Source of the DNA: GCA-002708315 sp964460905
GTDB lineage: Bacteria > Bacteroidota > Bacteroidia > Bacteroidales > F082
Length of the DNA: 64,000 bases
Direction: 5' to 3'
NCBI GenBank assembly: GCA_964460905.1
Contig: CAYWRM010000003.1
Span: forward strand, 119,260 to 183,259
Shown: one piece after another, positions 51,530 through 60,139 of the stretch
How the letters are laid out: every line of letters starts with the position of its first letter
Position numbering within the stretch: the first letter of the stretch is position 1
Made by a program: the position numbers and the translations under genes
Notes under the pieces: model-generated
Database searches by the model: none
What the model saw: the letters and a program-made list of their open reading frames with translations, nothing else
Told to the model about the DNA's origin: nothing

Positions 51530-53863
51530 TTACACTAACAGTCCAGCTGTCCCTTCCATTGAATCTTTCAACTCTGCTGCCTGCAATAGGAATGTATCAA
51601 CATCCATTTCTTTGTAAAAAATTAGGCCATGTGTTGCCCTTAATTTAGGATTTTCGTTTTCGTAAAAATATGATTTTCCGAGTAGAAGCCTGATAGATTC
51701 ATATTGTTTCGTCCATATTTTTTGAGCTAGTTTACTGAATTTTCCATCGTGCAAATAACTTGGGAAAGAAGCATTAAACTGCGATAGATAACAATGACTG
51801 AATGACTCATCGAAGTTTGATAATGAATTAAGAGAAACAGGAACGATAACATCAGCCTCAGCCGGGTTAAAACTATACCAAACATTTCTATAGCCCATTA
51901 TCCTGAGATTCGACAAATCTTTCTCTTTTCCCCAAAGCCGCACAGCCTCAGCTATAGCCTGCAGCACTTTATAATGTGTATCAGGGCCGCTTCCTTCCGG
52001 GTCGAGGGCCAAGCTAATAATTGTTGGCTTAGTTTTACGCATCATTTCCAAAATAGGCATAACATCTCTATGAACTTCTGGTTGTTCAGTAAAGACATCT
52101 CCTGTATAAAATCCCAATCTTAAATGATGTACATTTTTAACCTGAACGCCATAATGTGCCCAAACTAACTCCTCCTCAAACTCCCTGATCATACCTTTGA
52201 ATTTCTGAATATCGGGCAAATTTTTCTTTCCGTCATAAGAATTTCGTAAAAGGCAAAGGATTTCATCAATTTTAAATTTCAGATCATTAATTGAACTGAA
52301 CTTATATATTTCTGTTAAAATACGCACTATCCTATGACTTACGGCCCTGATTCGTTCATGTGGTTCTCCTGAAGCAACTTTATTCAGGTAATGATAAACA
52401 TCCTTGTCCCATTTAAATTTATATCCATTTTCAAAAAAATCGGGATAGTTAATCATTTCAATTTTATCTTCATTCAAAAATCCCTTTACATCTTCTAGTA
52501 AGTCGATAACGAAGGTGTTAGTTACGGCAGTAAAACCTGAAGTAAGTATAACAAAGTTAAAACGACTGCTAACTTCCCTGAGTTCCTGACTAATTTCAGG
52601 TAACAATCCAAGTATAATATCATCATGGTGAGGGCCAGTGTGGAAAAAGTTCTGATTTTTCTTTTTCTTAAGTCCCAGATCTATTTTGGATTTAATTTGT
52701 TCTATGACATTATCAACGGTATTTTCATTAAGGTTGGGAATTAGTTTTGCATATTGATCAGTTTTTAAATCTTCCATTGTAATGTTATGCCCATACTTAT
52801 CCAATTTCGAACATAAATCGATAATGATCTTTTGTGTTTTCTCATTTGTCCAGTTGTCTTTTTTATAATAGTTATTCAGGCTGTCCTGCAACTTTATCCC
52901 GGCGCCTGTAGTAAGATAGAATCTGCTATTTTTAACTTTTTGCAAAATCGTTGCGGGGAATATGTTGGAAACTTCATTTTCCAAAGTGTCTTTAATTACT
53001 TTGGCTTTTGCTTCTCCTGCAGCAATAATAATGGCAACAACATCAGGATTACTAATAATTGTTTTTAGTCCGATGGTGATTACTAATCGATTTCTTGAGA
53101 TTTCTATTCCACCCAAATCGCCCGCTGCCACAGCCTGAGTTTCAAAATTTGTTGCTGTTAATCGAGTTGTTGAATTATGATCAGAACCTCTTACGTTGAA
53201 TGCAATATGTCCATCGGGACCAATACCTCCAAGGAAAAAGCCGATTCCACCTTTTTCCTGGATTTTTTCTTCATATTCGCTACACCATTGGTCGATTTTA
53301 TAGATGGACTGTTGTTGAATAAATTCTTGCTTCGATTGACAGTCTTTATATCTAAGTTGCAGATCAATCATAAAGTCAGGGAAGACTTCCTGGAAATTTT
53401 TACCATTAAATAGTGGAATATCATCAGCATTAATAAGCAAAGCCTTTTTTTCATCCAAACCAAATCCGTTGATATAAAAATCACGCAAATAATAATTAAA
53501 ACTATTGTGTTGTTTTGAACTGATGGGATAAAATTCATCTATTTGGACAAACTGAAGACCTCTTAACTCAGGTTTTTTGTGAAGATTTAGTCCATATTTT
53601 TTTCTGATAGCGTCAATGGATTTGTTGTTCCAATTTTGGAGTATATATTTTGTCCACTTGATAAAATATTCTGGTGTTTTTCCGGTTGGAAGGCTAATTA
53701 CACCATTAGGATTTTCAGCAACCCATTCTAAAAACCTAAGAGAAGTCAGTAATCCCAACTTGGGAAAATTGTTTACCGTTATGTAAGGGATTTTCGTACT
53801 TTGTTTTTCAAACTTCAGATGATTGTTAAATGCTAATTCTACCTTGGAAAATTTATATTTCAT
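51530..53863 (-). CDS. Glucosamine-6-phosphate deaminase-like / PIG-L deacetylase-like fusion
   Basis: The 777-aa protein joins two enzyme-like domains. Residues about 35-340 are NagB-like: SLPTGKTPEYFIKW, QIDEFYPI (Asp109, Glu110) and GGIGPDGHIAFN (Asp217, His219). The Glu that follows in E. coli NagB (FNEP) is Val224. Residues about 405-690 are PIG-L/LmbE-like, with the zinc-binding GPHHDDIILG (411-415) and a later LDPEGSGPDTHYK. PIG-L enzymes remove acetyl from GlcNAc groups and NagB turns GlcN-6-phosphate into fructose-6-phosphate, so the fusion could perform both steps of amino-sugar catabolism. It is downstream of the GH95 gene, one base apart, and has no signal peptide. Confidence 0.85.
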   Translation of the reverse strand: MKYKFSKVELAFNNHLKFEKQSTKIPYITVNNFPKLGLLTSLRFLEWVAENPNGVISLPTGKTPEYFIKWTKYILQNWNNKSIDAIRKKYGLNLHKKPELRGLQFVQIDEFYPISSKQHNSFNYYLRDFYINGFGLDEKKALLINADDIPLFNGKNFQEVFPDFMIDLQLRYKDCQSKQEFIQQQSIYKIDQWCSEYEEKIQEKGGIGFFLGGIGPDGHIAFNVRGSDHNSTTRLTATNFETQAVAAGDLGGIEISRNRLVITIGLKTIISNPDVVAIIIAAGEAKAKVIKDTLENEVSNIFPATILQKVKNSRFYLTTGAGIKLQDSLNNYYKKDNWTNEKTQKIIIDLCSKLDKYGHNITMEDLKTDQYAKLIPNLNENTVDNVIEQIKSKIDLGLKKKKNQNFFHTGPHHDDIILGLLPEISQELREVSSRFNFVILTSGFTAVTNTFVIDLLEDVKGFLNEDKIEMINYPDFFENGYKFKWDKDVYHYLNKVASGEPHERIRAVSHRIVRILTEIYKFSSINDLKFKIDEILCLLRNSYDGKKNLPDIQKFKGMIREFEEELVWAHYGVQVKNVHHLRLGFYTGDVFTEQPEVHRDVMPILEMMRKTKPTIISLALDPEGSGPDTHYKVLQAIAEAVRLWGKEKDLSNLRIMGYRNVWYSFNPAEADVIVPVSLNSLSNFDESFSHCYLSQFNASFPSYLHDGKFSKLAQKIWTKQYESIRLLLGKSYFYENENPKLRATHGLIFYKEMDVDTFLLQAAELKDSMEGTAGLLV

Positions 53864-53864
53864 T

Positions 53865-56228
53865 TTAATAAAGTTTATCGTTTAAAATAATAATATCTCC
53901 TTTTTTCATATCTATATTTATCATATTGTCTTTATATTTCACTTTGCACTTATTATCTGTTTTGGAGTAAATAGTGGTAGTGTTCATTACTCCATTTTCC
54001 CATTTGATGTCGACCTCAAAACCGCCTCTGGTGCATAATCCTTTAACTTCACCAGTAGGCCAGGATGAAGGAAGTGCTGGCAATAATTGTATCACGTCAT
54101 TGTGACTTTGAAGCAGCATTTCGGCAATACCGGCAGTCCCTCCAAAGTTCCCATCTATCTGAAAAGGGGGATGACTATCGAATAAATTACTTTGTGTTGA
54201 TTTTCTTAACAAAGCCATTACATGTGTATAAGCTTTATCAGGTTCGTGCAATCTGGCAAAAAAGTTGATTATCCAGGCACGGCTCCACCCCGTATGTCCG
54301 CCTCCATGATTTAGTCTTTTTTTTATGGTGTTTTTTGCAGCTTCAAACAATTCAGGAGTTTCTGGTGTAATTTGTGCAAGAGGATACAAACCCAGCAAGT
54401 GTGACATATGCCTGTGACCGGGATCCCATTCTTGGTAATCTTCAATCCATTCCATAATTGTACTATCATTGCCGACTAATACCGGTGGTATTTTCGAAGA
54501 AATGTCTTTCCAATTTTGATGTAAGTCATAATCAATTCCTAGTACTTCACTTGCTTTGATACAATGATCGATATGTGCCTTTAAGATTTGATTGTCAATT
54601 GTAGCAGCATAAGTTAATTGACAGGGATAATCCTTATCATCAAGGATGTAGGCATTTTCGGGTGACATAGTAGGGTTGGTTACCAGATAGCCATCTTTCT
54701 CAATCAAAAAATCACATACAAACAACATTGCTTCTTTCATTATGGGATATGCCTTAGTTTTAAGGTATTCTTTATCTAGAGTAAATTCAAAATGCCTCCA
54801 TAATGGGAAAGTCATCCAAACTCCACTCAGGGGCGACATTCCCCACCTCATATCGGCATTCGGGACTGTTTTTCCAAAAATATCTGTTGCATGATGCATG
54901 GTCCATCCCTCAGATCCATACATGTCTTTTGCTGTTACTCTTCCAGGCTCTCTCCATTCATCAACAATATTTGTGAGAGGGTCAACTGTTTCAGGAAGGT
55001 TACAAATTTCAGCGTGCCAGTAATTCATTTGCAAGTTTATATTAGTATGATAGTCTGAATTCCAGGGTGCATTAAAATGATCATTCCAAATACCTTGTAA
55101 ATTAGCTGGCAACACCCCCGGATCTCTTGAACTGCCTATTAATAAGTACCTGCCATATTGAAAATATAAAGCGATAAGAGCAGGGTCATCGTATCCATGT
55201 TTAACTGAATCTAATCTTATATCAGTTGGAATTGAGGTAAGTTGTTCTCCACCTAAATTAATTTGAACACGATTAAAAAACTTTTCATGATTTTTAATAT
55301 GTGACTCTTTGATCTCAACGTAGGGTTTACATTCAGCTTTTGCCAAAATATTATTACAAATAGTAATGGGGTCAATATTTCTGTCGTAGTTTAATTTTTC
55401 AAGATTATAATCAGTTGCTGCAGTAAAAATAATGGTTAGTTCATCAGCATTTTTAACCTGTAGTGTTGAGGAATCAGTTATTAGCTCCCCCCCTTCATTT
55501 ATGGCCAATAATTTTGCAGCAAACCTCATGTGTTCACCTCCCGATCCTTGAGTATCTGTTGTTTTATCGACAATTTGACCTATTAGAATAAGTTGATTTT
55601 TATTTGCTTTTACAGAAGCGTCTTGTTGCCGCTGGATGGAAAGTGTAGTGTTTATCGTCCCGGGAATATCAGCACTTAAATGAATGGTAATAATATTATC
55701 AGGTGCAGAAGAAAATACTTCCCGGGTGTAAGTTATACCACCACTAGTAAAAACAGTAGAGGCAATACCTGAATTTAAATGGAGTTCACGAGTATATTCT
55801 GTAACTGGAGATAAACTGTCGAACGACAAATAAATATCACCTAATGTTTGATAGGAGCGAAATTGAGGAGGAGTTCCCAATAAACTTTTGTTACCAAGCT
55901 CGTAGGCTTTTTTAATTTCTCCGTTAAAAATCAATTCCCTGTTTTTCTGCAGATCTTTTAATGCGTTTGGATTATTGGTGTTAAAACGTTTACCGGCCCA
56001 AAGGCTTTCTTCATTTAACTGAATGCGTTCGTTAAATACCCCACCAAAAACCATTGCCCCCAGACGGCCATTTCCAACAGGTAATGCCTCATCCCAAATT
56101 TTTGCCGGCTGCTTATACCATAGCTTATATTCAATTATTTCTGAATTGTCATTCGAAATGCTTTCAATATTTTTCATACAAGAAATGGAGGAAATGATTA
56201 TAAATAGCCCAAATATTATTATTTTCAT
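53865..56228 (-). CDS. GH95 alpha-L-fucosidase lipoprotein
   Basis: The 787-aa protein is a lipoprotein (signal MKIIIFGLFIIISSISC). The GH95 pattern is clear: WYKQPAKIWDEALPVGNGRLGAMVFGG and QLNEESLWAG in the N-terminal beta-sandwich. The (alpha/alpha)6 barrel follows, with DYHTNINLQMNYWHAE, TMSPENAY (catalytic Glu), HRHMSHLLGLYP and FQIDGNFGGTAG (catalytic Asp). GH95 enzymes act by inversion, mostly on alpha-1,2-linked L-fucose (some on galactose). Together with the retaining GH29 enzymes this covers several fucose linkages. It is followed directly by the NagB/PIG-L fusion. Confidence 0.93.
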   Translation of the reverse strand: MKIIIFGLFIIISSISCMKNIESISNDNSEIIEYKLWYKQPAKIWDEALPVGNGRLGAMVFGGVFNERIQLNEESLWAGKRFNTNNPNALKDLQKNRELIFNGEIKKAYELGNKSLLGTPPQFRSYQTLGDIYLSFDSLSPVTEYTRELHLNSGIASTVFTSGGITYTREVFSSAPDNIITIHLSADIPGTINTTLSIQRQQDASVKANKNQLILIGQIVDKTTDTQGSGGEHMRFAAKLLAINEGGELITDSSTLQVKNADELTIIFTAATDYNLEKLNYDRNIDPITICNNILAKAECKPYVEIKESHIKNHEKFFNRVQINLGGEQLTSIPTDIRLDSVKHGYDDPALIALYFQYGRYLLIGSSRDPGVLPANLQGIWNDHFNAPWNSDYHTNINLQMNYWHAEICNLPETVDPLTNIVDEWREPGRVTAKDMYGSEGWTMHHATDIFGKTVPNADMRWGMSPLSGVWMTFPLWRHFEFTLDKEYLKTKAYPIMKEAMLFVCDFLIEKDGYLVTNPTMSPENAYILDDKDYPCQLTYAATIDNQILKAHIDHCIKASEVLGIDYDLHQNWKDISSKIPPVLVGNDSTIMEWIEDYQEWDPGHRHMSHLLGLYPLAQITPETPELFEAAKNTIKKRLNHGGGHTGWSRAWIINFFARLHEPDKAYTHVMALLRKSTQSNLFDSHPPFQIDGNFGGTAGIAEMLLQSHNDVIQLLPALPSSWPTGEVKGLCTRGGFEVDIKWENGVMNTTTIYSKTDNKCKVKYKDNMINIDMKKGDIIILNDKLY

Positions 56229-56263
56229 CGTAAACGAAATTTATTTATAATTTAATCACCAAG

Positions 56264-58690
56264 CTATTTTCTTATTACTTTTCCTTCACCCTCCAGTACC
56301 CTTATCTCAAGCATTAACTTTGTTTCTTTCCCTCCCATGAAATTACAGTCCAAGCTAACGGAGGTCTCTTCTGAAATTAAGACTACAGGATTTAATTTTA
56401 TTTCATTTATTTTTTGCCAGTTTTTATTGTATACCATAGCTGTGATTCCATCTAAGAACTTTATGGTTTCTCCCTCTTTCAAAATGATAGGAATTATTAT
56501 TTCCTTATAATTATCAATTTCTAGCTTAATATCTTTAACATCCCCGTCAATTGCTGATAGTATGAAGTTTAGGTTCTGCTTTTCTGATGGATTAAGAAAT
56601 GTCACTTTTGAAAATAAAGGCTCTCCGGGTTGCCTTTCTTTTTTTGAATGTTCAAGTCTTACAGGCATAATCTCTATTAACTTCCAAGAAGTATCAGTAA
56701 GCATTTCGAGGTGGAATTCTTTTTCTGTATCTTTAAATTGTTCTCTGGTTTCTTTATCAAAAGCACCATCTAAACGTGCTTGCTCCCAGACTTTTATCCG
56801 TTCCAGAATTTCATCTGTTAATCCATTTTCCTCAAAAGCTTTATAACTACTCGTAAGCCCAAATCCTGCATTGTATCCTGCTGCTTTGGCTAGCAACCAT
56901 TCAATATCCTCAAGGCTTGTTTGATTAGTCATTAGGAACCAGCCCAACATACCAGGCATAAGATTACGTTTGAAGTATTTCTGGTTTTTGAAGCGATATT
57001 CAGTCTGGCTTTCGCGGAAGCCGGCATACCAGGGTTCACCCCAGTTCATTCTTGAATAAATGTGCCAAAAATAATGGGATGTCCGGCTGGCATCGGCAAT
57101 TAAATGACTTTTAATATTTTCATCCAGATTATCGTACCAAGTGGTTGTCATTAATATTTCACCATAGTTTCCCATACCTGTTGAGCGATTGCCTTCCAGC
57201 CCATCAAATGATATTTGGCGAAGTCCAGTTTGGTTGAATAGCTCGGCAATATTTATTGCTACTTCCTTTGTTAATTCGGCGTTGGTCAAAAATACTTTGT
57301 AAGCATGATCGGCCAACAAAGCAATATCTAACCCAGACTTATGATTAGCAGGATTTGTTTCGAAAGCCCCACGCTGGCAATCAAGTAATCTCCAGGGTTC
57401 TTCTTCAGAAACACTTCCATACCTTATTAACTCTTCATTGATAACCACCGTTTTCAGATTATTGTTACTGGTTTGCCTAAAAATATTGGGTGATTCGATT
57501 ATTATTTCTTTCTGTGAATTATTTATATCGCCTATTATTTTACTGAAGCCTACTTTTGCCAATCGTTTATCAGGAACTGGGCTAACATAAGGGTCATTGG
57601 TTGTTATAAAGTTAGAGAGAGTATGAACTCCTAAATGGACCCCTTGACTCTCAGCAGTTTCAACACAGTTTTTCAATCCTAAATATCCATTAGGGAATTG
57701 TTTATTCAGTTCAAAATGCCCCCAGGTTATAAAAGGGCCGGGATGATCTAAATATTTTAATCCTGCCATCTTGGTGTATTTAATTGCCTTTTCAATATCA
57801 TCCTCCCCAAACCCCAAAATCAGATAGGATGAATTTGCTGTCCGGGCAGTTTTGCCCCATTCTTCATCTATTTTGGGATGAGGCAATCCCTCTGCAATTT
57901 CAATCTTCCCAATAAAATCCAAAGTTTGTTCAACAGGACATCCAAAAAGGGCTATCTTGGAACCTATTACACCTCCATCATCATAGGCTGGAGACTTGTA
58001 TTTTTTATGTCCCCAGTTTTCGATTTCCCTATCTTTGTTTCGGTTTCGACAGTATGCTTGAAGCGTACTTCCAAATTCTTCAGGTTTAGCTGCTTCAACA
58101 CGATAAAGAACATATCGTTTTCCTTCTTCGCTTAAATCCGAGAAATCATCATTTTCGAAAATATCCAGTTGCGGCATGCAATCATTTTCATTCCACGGAT
58201 AGCCACCCAGTGTTTTTGGGTTTAGTGCCTGCAACCCAATTGCGTATTCTTGACCTCTTACAACTCCTATTGTTTCACCTATGCTTTTATTTATGATTGT
58301 TGGATAAGGCCCCCAAATTATAAGTTCAACATAACTATTAGGTTGAACATCAATTATCTCAAATTTAATGTGAGTTTTTTTTGCTTTAGCTTCAATACGT
58401 ACTATGGTTTCAATTGAATCAAATTGAAATATCAGTTCTTCATTATTGTGGTCCATAGAAATGGGTGAAAGAATTTTTCCATCAACTCTTATCGATAATA
58501 ATGGTGAAGACATTTCAGCTGCAATATAATCATCACCTACCTTGTTATCCAGCATTTGAGTGATATTTCCATTTTGATCTATGACAATTGTGAAGGTGTC
58601 TGTTGAAAATTTAATATTGTTTACCGAATTACAACTTGCAATTAATATTGTCACCAGAAATATTAGAACTGATTTGTATTTCATTATCAT
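56264..58690 (-). CDS. Lipoprotein of unknown family, candidate TIM-barrel glycoside hydrolase
   Basis: I do not recognise this 808-aa protein. It has a lipoprotein signal (Cys20 in LIASC). Residues about 25-260 are beta-rich, like the N-terminal super-sandwich of several glycoside hydrolases. From about 285 to 650 it reads like a TIM barrel: SSYLILGFGEDDIEKAI, GLKYLDHPGPF, GVHLGVHTLSNF, QISFDGLEGN (Asp496, Glu499) and RMNWGEPWYAGFRES. The C-terminal part (about 690-808) is again beta-rich. The acids at strand ends and abundant Trp fit a sugar-active enzyme. It stands between GH29 and GH95 genes, so an activity on the same glycan is likely but inferred. Confidence 0.6.
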   Translation of the reverse strand: MIMKYKSVLIFLVTILIASCNSVNNIKFSTDTFTIVIDQNGNITQMLDNKVGDDYIAAEMSSPLLSIRVDGKILSPISMDHNNEELIFQFDSIETIVRIEAKAKKTHIKFEIIDVQPNSYVELIIWGPYPTIINKSIGETIGVVRGQEYAIGLQALNPKTLGGYPWNENDCMPQLDIFENDDFSDLSEEGKRYVLYRVEAAKPEEFGSTLQAYCRNRNKDREIENWGHKKYKSPAYDDGGVIGSKIALFGCPVEQTLDFIGKIEIAEGLPHPKIDEEWGKTARTANSSYLILGFGEDDIEKAIKYTKMAGLKYLDHPGPFITWGHFELNKQFPNGYLGLKNCVETAESQGVHLGVHTLSNFITTNDPYVSPVPDKRLAKVGFSKIIGDINNSQKEIIIESPNIFRQTSNNNLKTVVINEELIRYGSVSEEEPWRLLDCQRGAFETNPANHKSGLDIALLADHAYKVFLTNAELTKEVAINIAELFNQTGLRQISFDGLEGNRSTGMGNYGEILMTTTWYDNLDENIKSHLIADASRTSHYFWHIYSRMNWGEPWYAGFRESQTEYRFKNQKYFKRNLMPGMLGWFLMTNQTSLEDIEWLLAKAAGYNAGFGLTSSYKAFEENGLTDEILERIKVWEQARLDGAFDKETREQFKDTEKEFHLEMLTDTSWKLIEIMPVRLEHSKKERQPGEPLFSKVTFLNPSEKQNLNFILSAIDGDVKDIKLEIDNYKEIIIPIILKEGETIKFLDGITAMVYNKNWQKINEIKLNPVVLISEETSVSLDCNFMGGKETKLMLEIRVLEGEGKVIRK

Positions 58691-58811
58691 TTTATTTTTG
58701 AATGATTATTTTTTGACTTAAATGATTAAAAATCACACAACCTGATATTTATCTTGTCTGGTCCTGAAAAATTAAACTTTGAAGATTTATGATATAAATA
58801 GAAAAACACAA

Positions 58812-60125
58812 TCAATAGAGGTCAATCTCTCCATTCGCCAAACTAAGTGCAATTACAGTAATATATTTGTCAAGGACATTATTTGGAATATCTATAAAAA
58901 CAAGGCCGGGAGTTTTGCTCCACCATGCTTTCATTTTTATATCATGATCCAGTTTAATGCCACTTCCAACTACCCAGATGCTATTTATTTTATTCTTCAA
59001 ACCTTTGAGCATAATTGGTCCGTTTGGTTTGCCTGTAACAAAGAGATAAAGTATTTTCCCATCTTTTGAGAGGGTAGTAGGCCCATCAAAATATTCTTTT
59101 GGAATGCCGGCATTTGTTCCAAAGATTGCCTGATCATTTTTTTTTGTCCATTTGCCAAGTTCCTTTAAAATGTGGACTTGTTTGTCAGGTATTGTTCCAT
59201 CAGCTTTTGGTCCTATGTCAAGTAGTAAATTGCCTCCAAGAGAAATGACATCGGCAAATATTCGGATAATCTGGTAAGGGGTTTTATAATTTTTGTCATT
59301 ACCCTGATAGCCCCATGAATCATTCATGGTCATACACAATTCCCAGTATTTTTCTTTTGGTTTGCGAATAGGAAGGCCTTGTTCGGGGGTGGCATAATCA
59401 CCGTAACCTTGCAAACGGCTGTTTATTATTATGTTTGGATTTTTTTTGAGAAGTAATTCACGAATTTCTTTTGCCTGCCATTTTTCAGCACTTTGTTCCC
59501 AGTCGCCGTCAAACCAAACCAAATCAGGATTATAATTAGTTATCACTTCTTCAATTTGCCCAAAATTAAATTTCACAAATTTCTCCCAGCGAATAGTATC
59601 ATTTTCATAGCGTTTTTCGTTTCGTGTGAAATTTGGGTAGTTGGGATGCGACCAATCCAGTAGGCTGTAATACATGCCTACTTTAATTTTTTCTTTTCTT
59701 AGTCCCTTTACAAATGGCATTAATAAATCACGGCCTGCAGGTGTTTTTTTAACAACGTTTAAATCGCTGTATTTGCTATCCCATAAAGCTACTCCATCGT
59801 GATGTTTAGAAGTAATAACAGCATACCTTGCTCCGCTCTCTTTTATAATATTAGCCCATTTCTTAGGCTTGTAATTAATAGCATTAAAGCCATTTAATTG
59901 TTTCATGTAATCATCATGTGAAATATACCCGTTATAAAACGACCATGATTCGTCAATGCCATTAACGGAGTAAATTCCCCAGTGTATGAAAATTCCAAGT
60001 TTTGCATCACCAAACCACTCGAGTCGGGTAGTATCGGTTTCAATATTTTGTGCGCAAACACTGTTAAATTCAGTTAGAAGAAAAATATAAAAAGCAGATA
60101 TAAAAATTAGATAATACTTTTTCAT
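58812..60125 (-). CDS. Secreted GH29 alpha-L-fucosidase (second copy)
   Basis: The 437-aa protein has a signal peptide (to about residue 25, VCAQ). Its GH29 barrel shows KLGIFIHWGIYSVNG, ITSKHHDGVALWDSKYSD, YYSLLDWSHPNYP and the nucleophile Asp206 in DLVWFDGDWE. GGNLLLDIGPKADG follows, then a short C-terminal domain. WFDGDW is typical of the group of GH29 enzymes with broad linkage range (GH29-A); this is a loose inference. It lies 15 bases after the third GH29 gene. Confidence 0.92.
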   Translation of the reverse strand: MKKYYLIFISAFYIFLLTEFNSVCAQNIETDTTRLEWFGDAKLGIFIHWGIYSVNGIDESWSFYNGYISHDDYMKQLNGFNAINYKPKKWANIIKESGARYAVITSKHHDGVALWDSKYSDLNVVKKTPAGRDLLMPFVKGLRKEKIKVGMYYSLLDWSHPNYPNFTRNEKRYENDTIRWEKFVKFNFGQIEEVITNYNPDLVWFDGDWEQSAEKWQAKEIRELLLKKNPNIIINSRLQGYGDYATPEQGLPIRKPKEKYWELCMTMNDSWGYQGNDKNYKTPYQIIRIFADVISLGGNLLLDIGPKADGTIPDKQVHILKELGKWTKKNDQAIFGTNAGIPKEYFDGPTTLSKDGKILYLFVTGKPNGPIMLKGLKNKINSIWVVGSGIKLDHDIKMKAWWSKTPGLVFIDIPNNVLDKYITVIALSLANGEIDLY

Positions 60126-60139
60126 TTTGAGTGAATTAA

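Noticed and set aside
51530..53863. A simple NagB annotation
   Set aside because: The protein is three times the length of NagB and the C-terminal half has clear PIG-L zinc motifs, so a fusion is the better description.
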